Positions 12,101-27,100 of a DNA stretch of 64,000 bases are shown in pieces. This DNA is from Phoronis australis (Eukaryota > Phoronida > Phoronidae). The notes under the pieces were generated by a model. It had not been told where the DNA came from. It did no database searches and worked only from the letters and a program-made list of their open reading frames with translations. The stretch is from assembly GCA_002633005.1 (NCBI GenBank), contig NMRA01000216.1, forward strand, positions 263,823 through 327,822, written 5' to 3'. Position 1 is the stretch's first letter. Every line of letters starts with the position of its first letter. The position numbers and the translations under genes are program-made.

Positions 12101-15100
12101 GTGCAGTGCAGTACATCATATAGTTCAGGTACCATGGTAATGGTGATGAGAAGGGACTGCAAAGTTAGTTAAATGTGTGTTTAATTACACTTTTTTCCAA
12201 GGACGTAGGTTGAATTCAGTGGTACTTGCTGTAACCACAACGTGTTGCGTATTGTGCTTTGTTTCCTGAATTGAATAATAAGCTGTGATGAACCATTGCA
12301 ACGAATGACTTTGTTTTTGGTTGTTAAGTTGTTTTATTGTGCGACTGTGTTGGTTGGTGTGTACTCATCCACAACATTCACTTCATTTTAGCTGACATAA
12401 ATTAATTGAAGAGACAGATCTTACAATATGTTCTAATGCCTCATTTAGATGTCAGTTGTGTCTGTTACTCTGCAAAGATGCCAGGGCAGAAGTTTTTGAT
12501 GTGAAACCTCAGTATATGTGTTGAATGGTGTACGGGAATTGACAGTGCGTATTTGTGCGTTATTGCTCAAAATTTAAAGATAATTGCTTCTGTCTGGACA
12601 GCAGGACCCAAAATCCAATCTTCAAAGTTGAACTGCAATCCAGCTGCAGTTCCTATGTTCCACTAAAATCTGAATTTAAATTGTCTGCTTTTAACTCCAA
12701 ATGCACATTTAACTCCCATATTCAAGATAAAAACAAGAATTCGAATTCAAGATTTCGTGTTGATAGTCCAGTTTGTAGCATTGAATTTAAAAATGGAGTT
12801 GTGCACAAACTTAGCTATCTCAAAGATTGAAAAGAAGGATTCAAAACTAAATTGGAGTTCTGAGATTGGATGTTGGTCCTCGGTTGCGTTTTGATGAATT
12901 ATTCACATGAAAATTATATGGCGGTGCAGATTTCAGTATCCCTTCAGAAATGGGTATTAACACTGATTTCTCTTTGTTCCGAGTCTTATTTTATTCAGAC
13001 AACACTAAAGGGGAGCATGTTTGTGTTGGAATTGTCCTAATTGGGCACAAACTGGGTGAATTGGATACAGTGGAACCTCATAAAGTATTAAAAAAAGTAT
13101 TTTCAATATGCTCTTGAATCTAATGGCTGTTAGTTTATTCACGGATATACACATTACGAAAGTTAAGAGACTCACGACGGCGTCCTTGAGATCATTAACA
13201 TTTTTAATTATTGAAACAAAAATGCCATGTCCATCTTTTTTTTGTTGAATTTTAATTTTGTTGAAATATGCCTCAGTCGTGGATGGTTCTTTCTTGGTAA
13301 CGCATGGTAGATAACTTTAAACTAAATTTGTATTTGCACCGTTATTTTGTTTTTTCTAAAAACTAATTTATTTTGAACATCTTCATCATGCAGAATGCTA
13401 AAACTTACAGAAAGCATGCTCCAGTGTTCTGATTAGTGATAGTATTGCAGTCATGAGAGCAGTTTCTGTCCGGGCATGTTCAGTGGCCATACATGGGGTG
13501 GTTCAGGGTGTTAAATGTTCTTCTCAAGGGACATGTACAAAAAACGCACAAGCACACAAAGGCAAGAGAAAACCCTAGGTGACAAAATCGTGAAATGGCC
13601 ACTGATATATTACTTTCTGTGTATAAAATCTTGAGCATGCCAACTTTAGCTAGTCTGCAAAACAAAAAGCGATCATTTAATTTGTTCTGTATATAAAGAT
13701 ACCAGGCATTTTACAGAGTACAGACTGTCATCTGATTCATGACACAAGAAAAAGAATCGTCCATAGTACTGTATAAATCATCATTGACACTGAAAATAAA
13801 ATTAGTTGTTCTGTCGTATCTCGTTACAATGCACCCTGTTTTACTAATGCCAACAAAAGTTACAAACCTACAAAGCCCAATGTTACTTAGTGTCTTAAAT
13901 CTTCATTGCTTACAACAAAATATATATTGCAATGTGCAAATTTCGAATTTTCGCATTCATAAACAGTTCCTTTACTTATTAACTTGATTCACGTGCAAAC
14001 ACAGAACTGCTAAACTCCCAAAGGCTCATGCCCAGACTTGCAAGCACACGTGACCACATGTTATTGTCCTGTGTTTGGTGGTCTGAGAGCCATGTTGGTG
14101 AGTGGTGAACCATGTTTGGCTCTTGGTCTTTTGCGTTTGGTGGTCACTGAGCTGTTGAGGTGGTGAACTGAATTGACCGGGTCTGCAAGCTCTATTAGTA
14201 AGTGAGGGAGCTGCATTTACAGGTGTAGCAATTGTGTTGTCCGGGTAGCCTTTTGTCAGAGTTTTTTTAGTTTTGAAATGGAAAATGCTAGGTAATGCTG
14301 TTTTGACCTAATTCCAGAAACGGGAATTTCAAAGTATCCATGTGAAGCAGTGCTCTTCTTAATTACCTTTATACAAAAACGTGTGGTTTATGATGAAGGA
14401 TGTAAAGCTGCTATTGACTGTCAAAACGTGAACTTTTCATTTATACCAATTATTGGTCTCAACTTGTCAAATTAGAGGTGATTTCAACAGTTGGAAAGAA
14501 TGGGTAATTTGTTACATAAAGACCAGGATCAACAACTTGGCTCGTCTTGGTGGGTCATTTTTTGTCATGCATTTTCTCAAGCAATAATGAACTGTCGGTT
14601 GTTTTCATGTCCAGAAATCATTTATTGTCTGAGAAGGGAACAAGATGAGACCCGTTTTAAAGCAGTAAGTGGTCTGAAACGAAATTTCATGTCATCGATG
14701 TCAACACGAAATCGTAGCAGCTTTAACTGATCCAGTTTTAAGTGTGGTGCACAATCTAAGTTCAGTGCTATTAAAAAGTAACACAATTATTTAATTTTCT
14801 TAAACCATGAACAATTCAGAACGCAACTTAAAAACTACACATTTCATGTATGTTTGTGACTGAGCCAGAACTAATGGACCGTTTCTTTTCAGCATTGTTG
14901 TGTACTTGATAACTTGTTTCTTAATGACTTGTTTTTGTATTCCTTTTTGTCACTCACTTGAAATAGACTGTTGAAATGATAGTTGCATGTAGAACATTTG
15001 TTGGTCACGAAAAGCCGACCAAATCTTGGTACTTTTTTAACATGGTCTTTTATATAAATATTGTGTTAAGACTGGTTCATTTTCCAATAAACTTGAAAAG

Positions 15101-18100
15101 TATCCCTTCATTAATTTATTGGTTTGCCACATTCCCAATTAGGAGACAAAATTAAGCAACTTAATTATATGTTGGTAGCATCATGGGTTTATTTACTTGA
15201 AAGTACAGACCATCTACGAACATTAACAATAATTTTGAAATTAGATAAAGGGATTTTTGTTTGTGTATAGGCTATATGTCGCCAGTTTCGCAACTCGGCT
15301 TTTCATACACTGTTAAAGCCCATAAAACAGTTATAAACCCCCATGTTCAGTCATTTGGAAATTTTCACTTATGAATACCAAAGCTTGGTTTACCCTTAGT
15401 GACACTTCAGCTCCCAAAACATAATTTCGTCACTTAAAGTGGCTTTTACCCTCCTCTTATAAAAACAAGTTTGATTTAGACTTATGGTTATGAATTTGGT
15501 CTCAAATTGATCTTCAGTCAAGTAGTTGTGGTTTCTGGGTTTCGTAAGAGCTGACAGTAAGTTATTTCTTGACGTCTGGCTCTTCGTGTTTTCTTGTGGG
15601 ATCTTTAATTTTTGGAGCATGATTTTGACCAATAACAAACCGTCACTACAAGACCAAAATTCACTTCTCATTTAAATAAGGAACAATATGAGACCCACTT
15701 TATTGCGGTATGGTAATTCTCTACGTACTTTGCGCAAAAATAAATGCCAATGACTTTGTTACTTATAGTGGATACTTTACCAAATGTTGTTTTACGGTAT
15801 CTACACTGCAAAAAACATGCCAGTAATAGACTAAAAATTTCTTAATCATTATTTTAGTGGGACAATATGACAAATGAATTTGTTGGCCATATTGTGGGCT
15901 AAGGGAAGAATTGCATGTCCATATTGAAGAAACATGGGTTGATAGATGGTTTAAAGGGGAAATTAGTCTCGCCTGTCGAAATATACTGTTGATTCTGGTC
16001 TTTCATTGGTCTAGTGTTCTTCACTGTTTCGAAATGATTTCTATATTTGAGACTTCACTGGTAATTATTTTCTTCAGACCATACCTAGGAAAGCAGCTAC
16101 AAACCTGCACTCTATGTATGAGGTAGACTACTGCTTTGAAGTTGGTCTCAATTCGTTCCTTACGTGGGCGGGACATTATGTCTGGATTTGTAAAGAACTG
16201 ACAGCATATTTTTTCTTGAGGTCGTCAAGGCACATATAACGAGACAACGTGATGAGCCAATGTATAGAATCTGGTCACTAGTAGAGGTCTGAGTACTTAT
16301 GAAGCCTCAAGGCACATTTGGGACAAAAATAATTACCAAAATTAATTTTCCTTTTTCAAGGTCTTCTAGCGTGACACATCAATTTTAAAAATGGCCTGGT
16401 GGTAGCTATTGTACAGAACTTGAACATGATATAGCATTGATGGGTGCTATATATCTTTTATGAAAAAATGAGAAAATTTTAAATTTCACTTGTTCACCGT
16501 ATTGTATCCTATGTTGATGAGATTTTACTGATTGTAAACAAATTTACTATTCACTCAAAAGATGAGAACACAATATTTTGTTTTGGTTTGGGAGAGTAAA
16601 TACGCCTGCAAAGAAAGTTAATGTTTTAACCTCGGAGCATGATGTAGTGTTATTGTGCGCAATTAGGAATTTCTAAGACACTAACACAGAGCCAAATCTA
16701 GAGGTTTCACACTGAAACAAAAAAGTGGTTTTCGAAAATTGGAGTGGGTGTGGCCACATTCCTAATAGCCAGTAGTTTGAATCTGCATTTCTCTCTATTT
16801 GGCTGGCTAAAAACGAAAATCAAAATATGGTGGTCCTTTTACTCTTATAAAATGAATCTCCAAATTGTCCTTTCCATGATAGGACTTGTTTTCTGTTCTT
16901 AAAAAGAAGTAACAAGTCCCCAAGAGGTCAAGAAACTCGTGAGAAATTCGTTGATTTTGTTGGGGTTGGCCAGTCCCAGAGTTCGAAAGTGGTCTGCAAA
17001 AACTTCATTCGAAAATAGGTCGTTCACGTAAAACAGCAATTACCATTTCCCGTAAGTGCATCACATATTGCTTGTTGGGTACTCGATATTTGTTTCAAGT
17101 GACTGTTAAATGGGGCAAAATGCAGCTTTAAATACTACTGTGAGTGTCCTTAAGGCCTATCTTCAACAGCAACGCCTCTAAATTTGGTTCCTACAGTATG
17201 TTAAAAGCATTGCTCTGAGCGACCCCACTAGTGCCATAAATTGCCAATTGGAATGAACTGGCGTGCTTTTGTCTATGTCACTGCAAGAATCACCTTTTTA
17301 TTCAAGCAGCTGCAAATAACACCCCTATTCAATACAACCTTTCGCTGTTAGTGCTGGTGCGCAGTGACGCAACATGACACGAAAAGGCAGCTTCACTTAT
17401 CATTTGACGGGCTTACATTTGCGTGGTTGAACTGACGTTTTCTTATTTTACTAAGGCTTTGCTAGGACTATCTGGTTAGCCCAATACATCTAAAATAACA
17501 AAATTCCGTTGAAGGTGGGCTTAAAGAATGTGAAAGACATTTCCACTTTGTCCTTGCGACAGTGTAATAACACCTTGTTGCTTTTCTCTTCTTTCCCCAC
17601 TAAAATAAAATATTTTTGGAATATAATATAATGAAAAGGGTATTTGAATTATTTTTCAAAAACTTCAAATTGGAAACATGCCACTCTTGTCTTTCCAAGG
17701 GTTTTAAGTGTGTCTGTAGCTCAGCATTTGGGAACTCCTACTGAGGTTAAATGCCATGACACTACGATTCAAAGTATTGAAACAGCAGTTTTACAGGAAT
17801 TTTGTTGGGAGAGTTAAATGTAGAGATCCTGCAGAAGGGGTTCCAAAGGGTAAAATCTAATCAATTTCGGACAAATTGCCCTTTTCTCATTTTTCAAGGT
17901 CTTTTACTTTGTAAATGCTCAGTTTTCGAAATTTTGTGTGATTGTAGATATACAAAACTTGAACATGGTAAAGCATTAATTTGGTGTAATATATTATGTG
18001 AAAAAATAAAATGAAATTTCCTGCACAAATACATTTTACTTAATTTAAAATGGTGGTTATCAACTTTCAGCTGCAGTATATCCATTCCTGAGCACTACAT

Positions 18101-21100
18101 CACCAAATGTGCCTAGAACTAAGTGAAAAAGGCATTCAGCTGATGTTAGGTATTTTTTTTTGTTTTTGAAAATAAAACTGAAAAAATGTCACATGACGTC
18201 AAATATACTTTCTAGCCAATAGGAATTTTAAAGTGGCGACAAATCTACACCTTCCAAAAGAAAATCGTTTTTTGACTTTGGCTATAAATCCATTTTGTTT
18301 TTTTCTTGGATTAGTAATGTTTTCTAATTTTGAAAAGAAGTTAGGTTATTGTCCAATCCCTTTAAACTGCTTGTCATGAATAATTTCAAAAAATACCAAA
18401 CCCAGTTTTGGCCTACTGACAGAATATCAACTTTCCCATCCAGTTCTCTGAAACAAGATAGTGCTCTTTAAGCCTCAAAATTTTGGAGCAAAATTTGGAA
18501 ACTTACAAAGTCTATTAAATGGGCAAGGCATGACATACACTTTAGGGAAGTTCCACAACCACTATAGAGCAAGACCACCCACCAAGAACCATAATATCCA
18601 ATTAGTGACACAGAAAGTAAGAATTTTTACTGGAATCCTGCTAAAGTGTGGTGCCAGTGATGTATTAGCCGGTGACAGAACGAGGATTTGTAGAAATCAC
18701 CAAAACAGGGTTTATTATCCTTTTAAGTTGCCATGGTGTTACAGCACTCGGGGGACTTCATATTTTTCAAAGTAAAAATAATTCTGGTGTTCATAGAGTT
18801 TTAATTTTTGATTTTCTGGTGGCAAGCTTTGAAATAGCCAAATTCAATCCACCAAGTTGCTTTCAACAAGCTTGATAGTAAAAATGCAAAATGAGTTGAA
18901 GTTAATGGTATATTAACTTTTTGAAACTCAAATTAACATATTTGAGCATATAGTAAAACTCGCCAAAGTCTTGTCCAACGGAATGAATAGATTTTATTAG
19001 AGTAAGGTGAAACCGACTGACCTGAAGCGCTAAGTGTATGAACTAGAACATGGTATCCACTGAACTTAGTCCAAGTTACGTGAAAGTCACGACTTGTGCA
19101 TGTCCGACTTGATGCGAGTTTTACTGTATGTCCAGAAGGCTTTTACCTTTTGAACAAAAAAAATCAGATTGTTGATGCAGTCTTCGCTTTTTTTTGTTAA
19201 AGTGAAAAATTAATTATTTTGCTCTAGGTCAGAGTTTGTCCTAAATTCTAAAAATATTGGCCGTCCCAAATTCAAGAATCACCGTAAAGACAGCAAAATT
19301 ATCCACTCAGTAGATTGAAAGCACGTTGTCTAAAATTTGATAAATATGGCGAAAGCAATAATCGCCTTTGTCTCAAATTCTAAAATAGAAACTCAATTTT
19401 TGTGGGAGTTTCTGTGTCCCAAATTCTAGACTCTGCCCCATACTGGAGATTTTTTGCCGTAGTTAAAGGGATACTAAACCCTGTTTTGCTGATTTCAAAC
19501 AATTCTGTCCCTGGTTAATGCACAACAGGTGTCTCCCCCTAGTGTGATAAAAACAAGGTTCTACTAAAAGCACTGTGCCCTAGAATGGTTATTATGGTTC
19601 TTGGTGGATGGTCTTTTCCTACAATTCCCGTGTAACTACGTCTAAAGTATGGGTCATGCTTGCCCATTGAGAAGACTCGGGAGTTTAGAGAATTTGTTTT
19701 AAACCTTCGAGGGTTGATGAGAGTTCCAAGGCATTATGTTGTTTGAGAGAGCTGGATGGGAAAGTTGTTCATGGCCTGTTAAAGGTCTAAATTGGATTTG
19801 GTAAGGTGGAAAAATCCCTTAGCTTGTGGGTTAGCATTTAGCATTAAATTGAGAAAAAGGTAGGACTAGGCATTGAACCAAACCTGGGGTTGTAAACAGT
19901 CTTTTATGAAGTCCTGATGGGTGTTTACCTGACCCACTGATAGGAGTTGTTAACCTTATTGTTGCAATAGTGTTAGTTGCTGTGCATGGTGAAATACCAA
20001 ACAGAATATTGTCGGTCGGAACTAAACATTTCACTGTCAACCAGAGGTAACCAGGTATTGCGGGATTTAAGAGACGATGTTCTGCATTGGTGGATGTTCA
20101 AAAAGATGAATGAAAGTTGCAAATAGGATACAATGTAGATCTGAAGTGGCTTATAATCAAGTATGAGTGTTTGAGAGTAAATATTTGAAAATTCAGAGTA
20201 AGCGTCATGTTAGGTGCAGAATTTCTTGTCTGAAATAATTTTGAGTACTCCCAGGCAGTTTTGATCAGGTGAGACCAAAAACAACACTTTGAGGTTAAAA
20301 TCTAGTTGGAAATCAGAAATTAAAACTGCTTTTGATTTGGATTATAATATTTCCTGAAAATCAAAATTACGTTAAAATCAGCATATGCATCCCATGTAGT
20401 CCACTTTATCAGTACACGGGCAGCGAACTATAGGGAGCTGGGGGGGGGGGGCTATAGCCCCCACTTACTTCAGTGCTGCGTCTCCCATCCAATAGTGTTA
20501 GAAATGTGCTTTATTTAAAAATAAAAAGCTTTATAGACAAGAAATTGTAAAACAACAATGGCTTCAACAAAACAAAAACACATTGTGCATTTTTTTCACC
20601 TACTGGTACACAAGTCAATAAAAATGCTTTTGTGCATTTAAGCTATTTTAGTATGTTTACTTTTAACAAAAGTTAGCATTTCCAAAATCAAAACCAGTGA
20701 AACTTGCTTTTAGCCATTGATGTGTCACCAGCTTAAGCACATTTAGAGTTGAGAAGTAAAATTTTTTTGAAAATTCTGAACCCGTGCTCTCTAAAAGAAA
20801 GTTGTACCTAATGTTTTGGCGTTTTGTACAGTACAGCTGTCATCAAACTGTTGATTTTTTTTAATTGCTGCCATGTAAGTTTGACGAACTGAAAATGGCA
20901 ATTTTGTGCAGAATAGCAGAGGTACTGGAGGTTGAATTTAGGATGTGGGAAGTGAGAGTACAAAACTTTGCTACCTACAGAAAATCGCAGTTATCTGCAC
21001 TTAAACGCGTGGAACACAGATTGCGATAATTCCTTCTAAGAGATGAGATTACATAACCCACCTCATTTATCTCACCTTACTGAGTGTTCTATATTTGTTT

Positions 21101-24100
21101 CCATTAACTGCGTCTTAATTGGTGGTAACTATGGCAACAGCTGAACTGTTGTGCTTGCATTGAACGATCAGCCTCCTGTGCACTAACCTCACTAAAAAGC
21201 AAGACTTCTTAAGGTTACACGAGATATTGCCGTGTATTTTAAACGAGAACACGTGACTTTGGCTAGATTTTAGCTAGGTCCTGGTGTAGGTCCTAGCATT
21301 ACGGAACGCATGCCGGGTCTTTAGCCACAGATAACAATTAACAAACCTGCTCACAACTCGGTTGTTTAACTTGTAAATTAGACCACTCAGTTGTTGAACT
21401 GGTTTCATATTATTCCTAACTCAAGTGTTTTTCTTGTTGGAAAGAACAATTCTGTAGTGCTCGAGACCAGGATTATTATGTTGGTTTAGCATTCTGGGTC
21501 ATTTGTGTTACCAAGTGTGGCCTCGGAAAGGAACTCGGTTCTTGCTGAGCCCATAAATTGCTTCGTATCTGAGTAAAGATCAAAATCCAGACACCCTTTA
21601 CAACAGCAAGCACTCAAAATCTGAACCTATTGGCAGAAGGCCTGTTCATGGACGGTTTACAAAATACAGCAAAGTCAGTCGGATATGCATGAGTCGGAAT
21701 TCCACTTTACTCTTTTTTGTGAACTTTGGCCTTTAGTTAAGTCAGATTTTTAACTAATTGGTCTGGTTGGATCAAAGTTATGCAAGTTTTCTGTAACTTG
21801 TGAAGTGGTTGCTGTGTGTTGGGTTTCATGGGGACATTCATCTAAATGCATTGCACAAACAGACGTGAAAATAAAATGTGGTGGTGTGAATCGGTCGTAT
21901 TTGTCATCAAAATACAACTGTTTGGATTCGGTGTAATTAGTTACACTCGTTGCAATGGTTCAAACCAGTGACTGTGAAGAAGTGAACTGACTGAAACTTC
22001 TTGTTTTATACAGATCAAGCACAAACAGTTTGAAAAGGTGGAGAAGGTAAGATGTGTGTTTTAGAACTACCATTATTAGATATGACGAAGTCTTCAAGTT
22101 TGGACGTAAATTGCTTTGAAAATCCCTTTTGCAATTGCTCAAACTCTTGTATTCTGAAAAATGATGCATAGAATTGGACCATGTGTTGGACGACACTGTA
22201 GGTACTAAATGTGCTACTAAAAGGGCCGCTATAGTTTTGTGTTCCGTTGCCAAAAAAAAACAAGTTTGATTTAGACCCCTTACCATTGTGAAGTTGGTCT
22301 TAAATTGTTCCTTATTGAAAATGGATTTTATTGCTTGTGCAAGCTGTGCTGAGAGGAGCTGACAGTTCGTTATTGTTTGAGACTAGGCTCTACAGTTTGA
22401 CTTGTGTCGTGTCATTTTATTTTAATTAGCAAGCACAGTCTACAGAGCTTGCAATTTTCCTCTTCAGAGGATTTCCTCTTGTGGTTTCTATTTCCTTTTG
22501 TTTGATTCAGTTTCCTCTTTGTTGTCTCTATTTTATCATTATTTTGACTTTATTCTTGCAAAAACATTTACTTCAATTAAATTTTACTACGCCAAAAATA
22601 GTTCCATCGCATAAGCGTACTATATGTAGAATGATACGTCACATGGAAAATTTTCTTTTTATCATGCGTCATTCGTAGCCTAGAGTCTAACAATAGGAAA
22701 TTGTCATTTTTTTCAAAATAAAAAATTCTCATCTTGGGGTATGCAGTAGGTTTAGACCAATTATAGAGTAGTTGGAGGTCTAAATCAAGGCTTGAGTCCA
22801 GTTTTTTTTCCTTAATATTTTTATTTTGCTCTAGCATGATAATTACATGTCACATAAAACAATACTGTATACATCATTTACAAAGAATAACATTAAATTA
22901 TTAGTCAACAAGTACCGTATTTTCTTCAGGATGCAACTTAATAAAGTTTATGAACATTTGGAAATTGAGATTTTTGTAACAAACTTGGCTAAATATGTAC
23001 TTTTTTGCAAGTATGGTCAACAGATTAATGTTTAAATTTCCCGCCTGAGTGTTTCCCAAAAAGACACAGAAACTTATTTTTTCCACACGAAAATTTACAT
23101 GATATGTTTATTTTAACCACTTGGCAAACAGGAGCCAGAAACCGGAGATAAGACGACATTCCCAAAACGGAGAAAAGTTTCACTGTGTTCTCCACAGAAA
23201 GAGCATAAATCACTTGTTTTTATTTTAATATTATGCAAATAATTATTGATCGGCAATACTCTGTGACTTAAGTGGTATTGAAACCAACACAATTTTGTAT
23301 CTTTTGTACAATTGAAGGGTCACTAAAATGTGCATTATTTATAACGAAGTTTATATCTATCTCAGATGAGCTTGAGTCCAGTTTACATTCACTGCAACTT
23401 GAAGAAAAATTTCCATCCTATTACATTTTCGTTTACAAATTTTGACAAAACCAAATTTCTTTTGAGCTATATTGTGTTCTTAATTGAGGTTTTACGGTAT
23501 TCAGCTCATTCAAAATGGCGGTCATACAATTGAAGTCACATGTTCATTTCATTAACATAACATTGAACAAAAAGTTGAGACGATAGTGCTACAGATAATT
23601 GCAGTGAATTTGGGATAGGCCTACACTCCCTCTGCAATGACTCGTGGAACGTGTGTTCACACACATCCTTAACTTTGGTGGGAGGGCTGTGGTTGTCAAT
23701 CAGATTTTTTCCTGTAATTCATACATGAAATATTCCCGTTCCATGATTTTGCAAAACTTCCATCTTATTTTCCCGATCTTAGTGGCCGCTTACCAATTCT
23801 ATCAACATTGCGCTTTATACATCTTCCTCTTTTGTACTAAAATAGTCTAATTATAACATTGCCTGGCATTATTGAAAACTGTAACCTCCGTTGCAAAATA
23901 CAAACAGAAATAAGATCAATATTAGGCAACTCACGATAAACATGATCTTTAATTTACTTTATTTTGTAAAACTGCCAGCAACACATTGCTAAGTCGTCTC
24001 TTAGTTGAGAATGAATGTAGAACAATGTGTGCTGAACTTTGGTAGTTCTCTGCAAACAGTTTGTCAGGAATCGGTTTAGTTGCTGTAACAGCATTCGATA

Positions 24101-27100
24101 TGACTATTAAATTTGTTAATCCTAATGACCTGTTCCAATCATACTAGTATCGTAATGTAAACATCAAAACCAATAAAATATGTATTGTGGAATTGTGGAG
24201 CTTGAATTTTGACAAAGGCCTCATAAAATTTTTTGAAATCGCACTCTTCTAGACAATTGAGAGATTATTATTGGAGTTTTCTCCTTGCCCAGTCACCTGT
24301 GTGTTATGGTCATCCAAATATAGATAGTAACACAGTGTTTTCAATCGCCAATTGGCTAATCAATATTTTCAAAATTACCCACTGTTCTTTTGTTTTGTAA
24401 CTACTGGTATTTTCTATGTTTAATTTACACAGAGTTTTCCTTTTAAATGTGTAAACATAATTCTCTTGGGTAGGACCCCAGAACACTTGTCCAGTTTTGG
24501 CAAAGTTTGGAATATCATATCTCCGAAATTACCTATCGTATTCATATGAAACTTTGTTGTTTGCACTATTCTCAAAAATGCTGATAGGAATTATTTTTAA
24601 AATGTTCCACTTTTGCTGGAGGGGCTATCAAAAATAAGACAAAATAATTTAGAAAACCAACAGCATTTCTAAGATTTCAACTTGAATATGTATATCAAAT
24701 GAAATTTGCTTAATGTTGTTGATACTGTTGCTGTGCTATCGTTTTACCAAAAAGATATGATCACATGACCCAATTAAAGACAGATTGTTGAAAAGTAACA
24801 AAAGATTAAACTGAATGGACTTTCCACCAGAAAATATAGTTTTTTGGCTCAATACACACTGTCAGACACATGAATAAGCTCCTACATAACTTTATAAGTC
24901 ATCAGATTTTAAAGCAAAGGCAAAATTGTAATTGTTCACCAAGTGTGGGGATGTTTCTCCTAAATTTTGAGTGGTTCAGACGATGAATCAATTCTCTGTA
25001 ATTCCAGTTGTTCCAAAGATGTTTAATTAAAGTGCTTAACATCGACTTGTGGAAAACTTACCTGAACTACATCAAAGAAACAAAAGCCAAGCTGTCATCA
25101 TTCCGGTAAGAAACGAAAGTCGGATATTTTTGGGCTCCATTGTCGAAACTTTGTATAGCTATGTTGCCAACAGATGTGCAACATGAAATTTTGTTTGGGC
25201 TTTAACTCTTGTCCTAATTCTGGATTTTTTTAGACCAGATTGTTTAACTAATACGAAGTTGTCTGTGGTGAACCTGTTGCATGAAGGAGGGTGCGGTCTG
25301 TAATTAAAGAATTGCATTTTGTTGTATATAAGAAAAATATATAAAAATAAGATTCTTGCAAACCCAGCAACACCCCCTGCTAGTAAAAATAACTAGAGTG
25401 TTTTCAGCTTTGGCGAAGATCATGTTCTTAAAAACACATTGAAGCATTATGTAATTCTATTCATCGAGCATAACTGGTTCTTTTTTTTAATTGTGTGTGC
25501 CATTGCATTTCACGTGATGTGATGTTTGGCGTTATGGGACTGCTTATTGTTGCAGAGAAAAGATGGCCCAAGCCTATGACTTTGCTTTAGACAAGATTGG
25601 TATGGACATCATGTCCTATCAAATCTGGGTCGACTATATTAATTTCCTTAAATCTGTGTAAGTATGTTGCATTAGTTGTACTTGATGTATTGGCTTCATA
25701 ATACGAGTTTGGTGTTGTTATTAACGATTTTACTTGTAATTAAAAGAGTTAAAACATTGGAGTGTCACAGTTTGGAAATAGTCTGAATTAGAGATTGTAT
25801 TTTCTTCTGGTAAATGGAAATGATAAACATTGTTTGTAATTCCTTGTAGTGTTTTGAGTAGTAGATTGTTGTAATTTTGTTTTTAGACTTTTGTTCTCAT
25901 CCACCTCTGTTATCCATTTGTAAATGTGTGCTCTCCTGGATGCAAATTGTGCTCAAGTCTAGAATGCAACTTGTTGTGTTCGTGTTTTGTTTTCTGAAAA
26001 AATGTTTTCTGAAAAAAGGGTCATTTAAAAACATTTTACTAAAATCATTAAACATTACTATCAAGTTGAGCACGATTTCATAATTTTTGTTTATAGTTTT
26101 TCTGTAACAGGCAGCATTATTATACTGCCTATTACAGTTTGGAGGGTTTCTGTTGTACCACCTTCTCAAAGTTTGAATGCTTGATCTGTATGAAACTGCT
26201 ACTAAATGGAAGCCATTGTCTTAGAGAATTTCTGGAACATTAGGTACCTTCGATTTGGTGTGTGAATTGGCTTTAGAATGACTGTTTTGTACTGTAGCGC
26301 ATTTGTAATTACTTGTCAATGATTTATTCACATTTCAGAGAGGCTGTCGGTTCCTATGCAGAGAATCAAAAAATCACAGCTGTTCGCAAAGTCTACCAGC
26401 GTGGTGTGGTGAATCCTATGATGAACATTGATATTCTCTGGAGAGATTACTGCGCTTATGAAAATGTGAGTTTGATAATCAGTACAGTCACCTTGTTTTA
26501 GCATACGTGCCAAAGATTACCATTGTCATGATGGGTAATGACGAATCTTGATTCATCATTCCAGCTAGTGAATTCCAGTAGCACGGGGCCATTCGGTTCA
26601 ATCTCTTTGTCTCGATATTTTCAGGGTTGATCTGTGCTGTATGTGTTGACATTCATATACTCTAGTATGTGGATGCCAACTGCACTACATTCATATACAA
26701 TAGCATGTGAATGCCAGCTGCACATACTATTGTATGTGACTATGGTGTAGTTTGAAAGATTCAACTATTCACCCGTCAGCTCAAATTCATTATTTCATTT
26801 CATGTAGTTGGATGACAAGTCCTGGCTCAAGAAATTGGAAGTTGTTTGTAATTATTTGTTCGAGCAGTTGCTTTTGACTGTTTCTCAATTATTTTCTATT
26901 TTGTGTTGTTACAGAAGTGCATACGTTCATTTTCAGAAAGTGGAAAGTGTAATATACATCAGCCTTCCATCACAAAAACCAGCTTTTGATTTAGACTTTT
27001 TACTGTCATGAAACTGGTCTCAACTCATGTATTAGTCCAATTGGAGGTGATTTCAGGTCTTTGAATGAGCTGATGAGTCGTTATTGCTTGAGAGCAGGCT

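Larger units (their letters stand above)
11574..22013 (+). promoter_or_regulatory. CSTF3: CSTF3 intron 3: very long, weak donor, candidate intronic poly(A) region
   Basis: This 10.4-kb intron is the longest in the gene and follows exon 3 (ending YIEYE). Its donor reads GAG|GTTATG, lacking the usual GTAAGT or GTGAGT. Read-through would add about 15 codons (VMNFFILF...) to a TGA at 11613-11615. AATAAA hexamers lie at 13795-13800 and 15086-15091, among others. In vertebrate CstF-77 genes a large intron 3 with a weak donor hosts a conserved poly(A) site that yields a truncated isoform and feeds back on CstF level. The same exon position and architecture are seen here; actual use of a site is inference. 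Confidence 0.5.

Noticed and set aside
12555-12830. 91-codon plus ORF in CSTF3 intron 3
   Set aside because: Built from AAATTC-rich repeats with a Ser/Lys/Asn-rich peptide; no homology seen and no exon role needed by the CSTF3 model.
20435-20462. G-run followed by C-run (GGGGGGCTATAGCCCCC) as a regulatory stem
   Set aside because: Short homopolymer palindrome within an intron; length is easily explained by slippage and no wider structure supports it.
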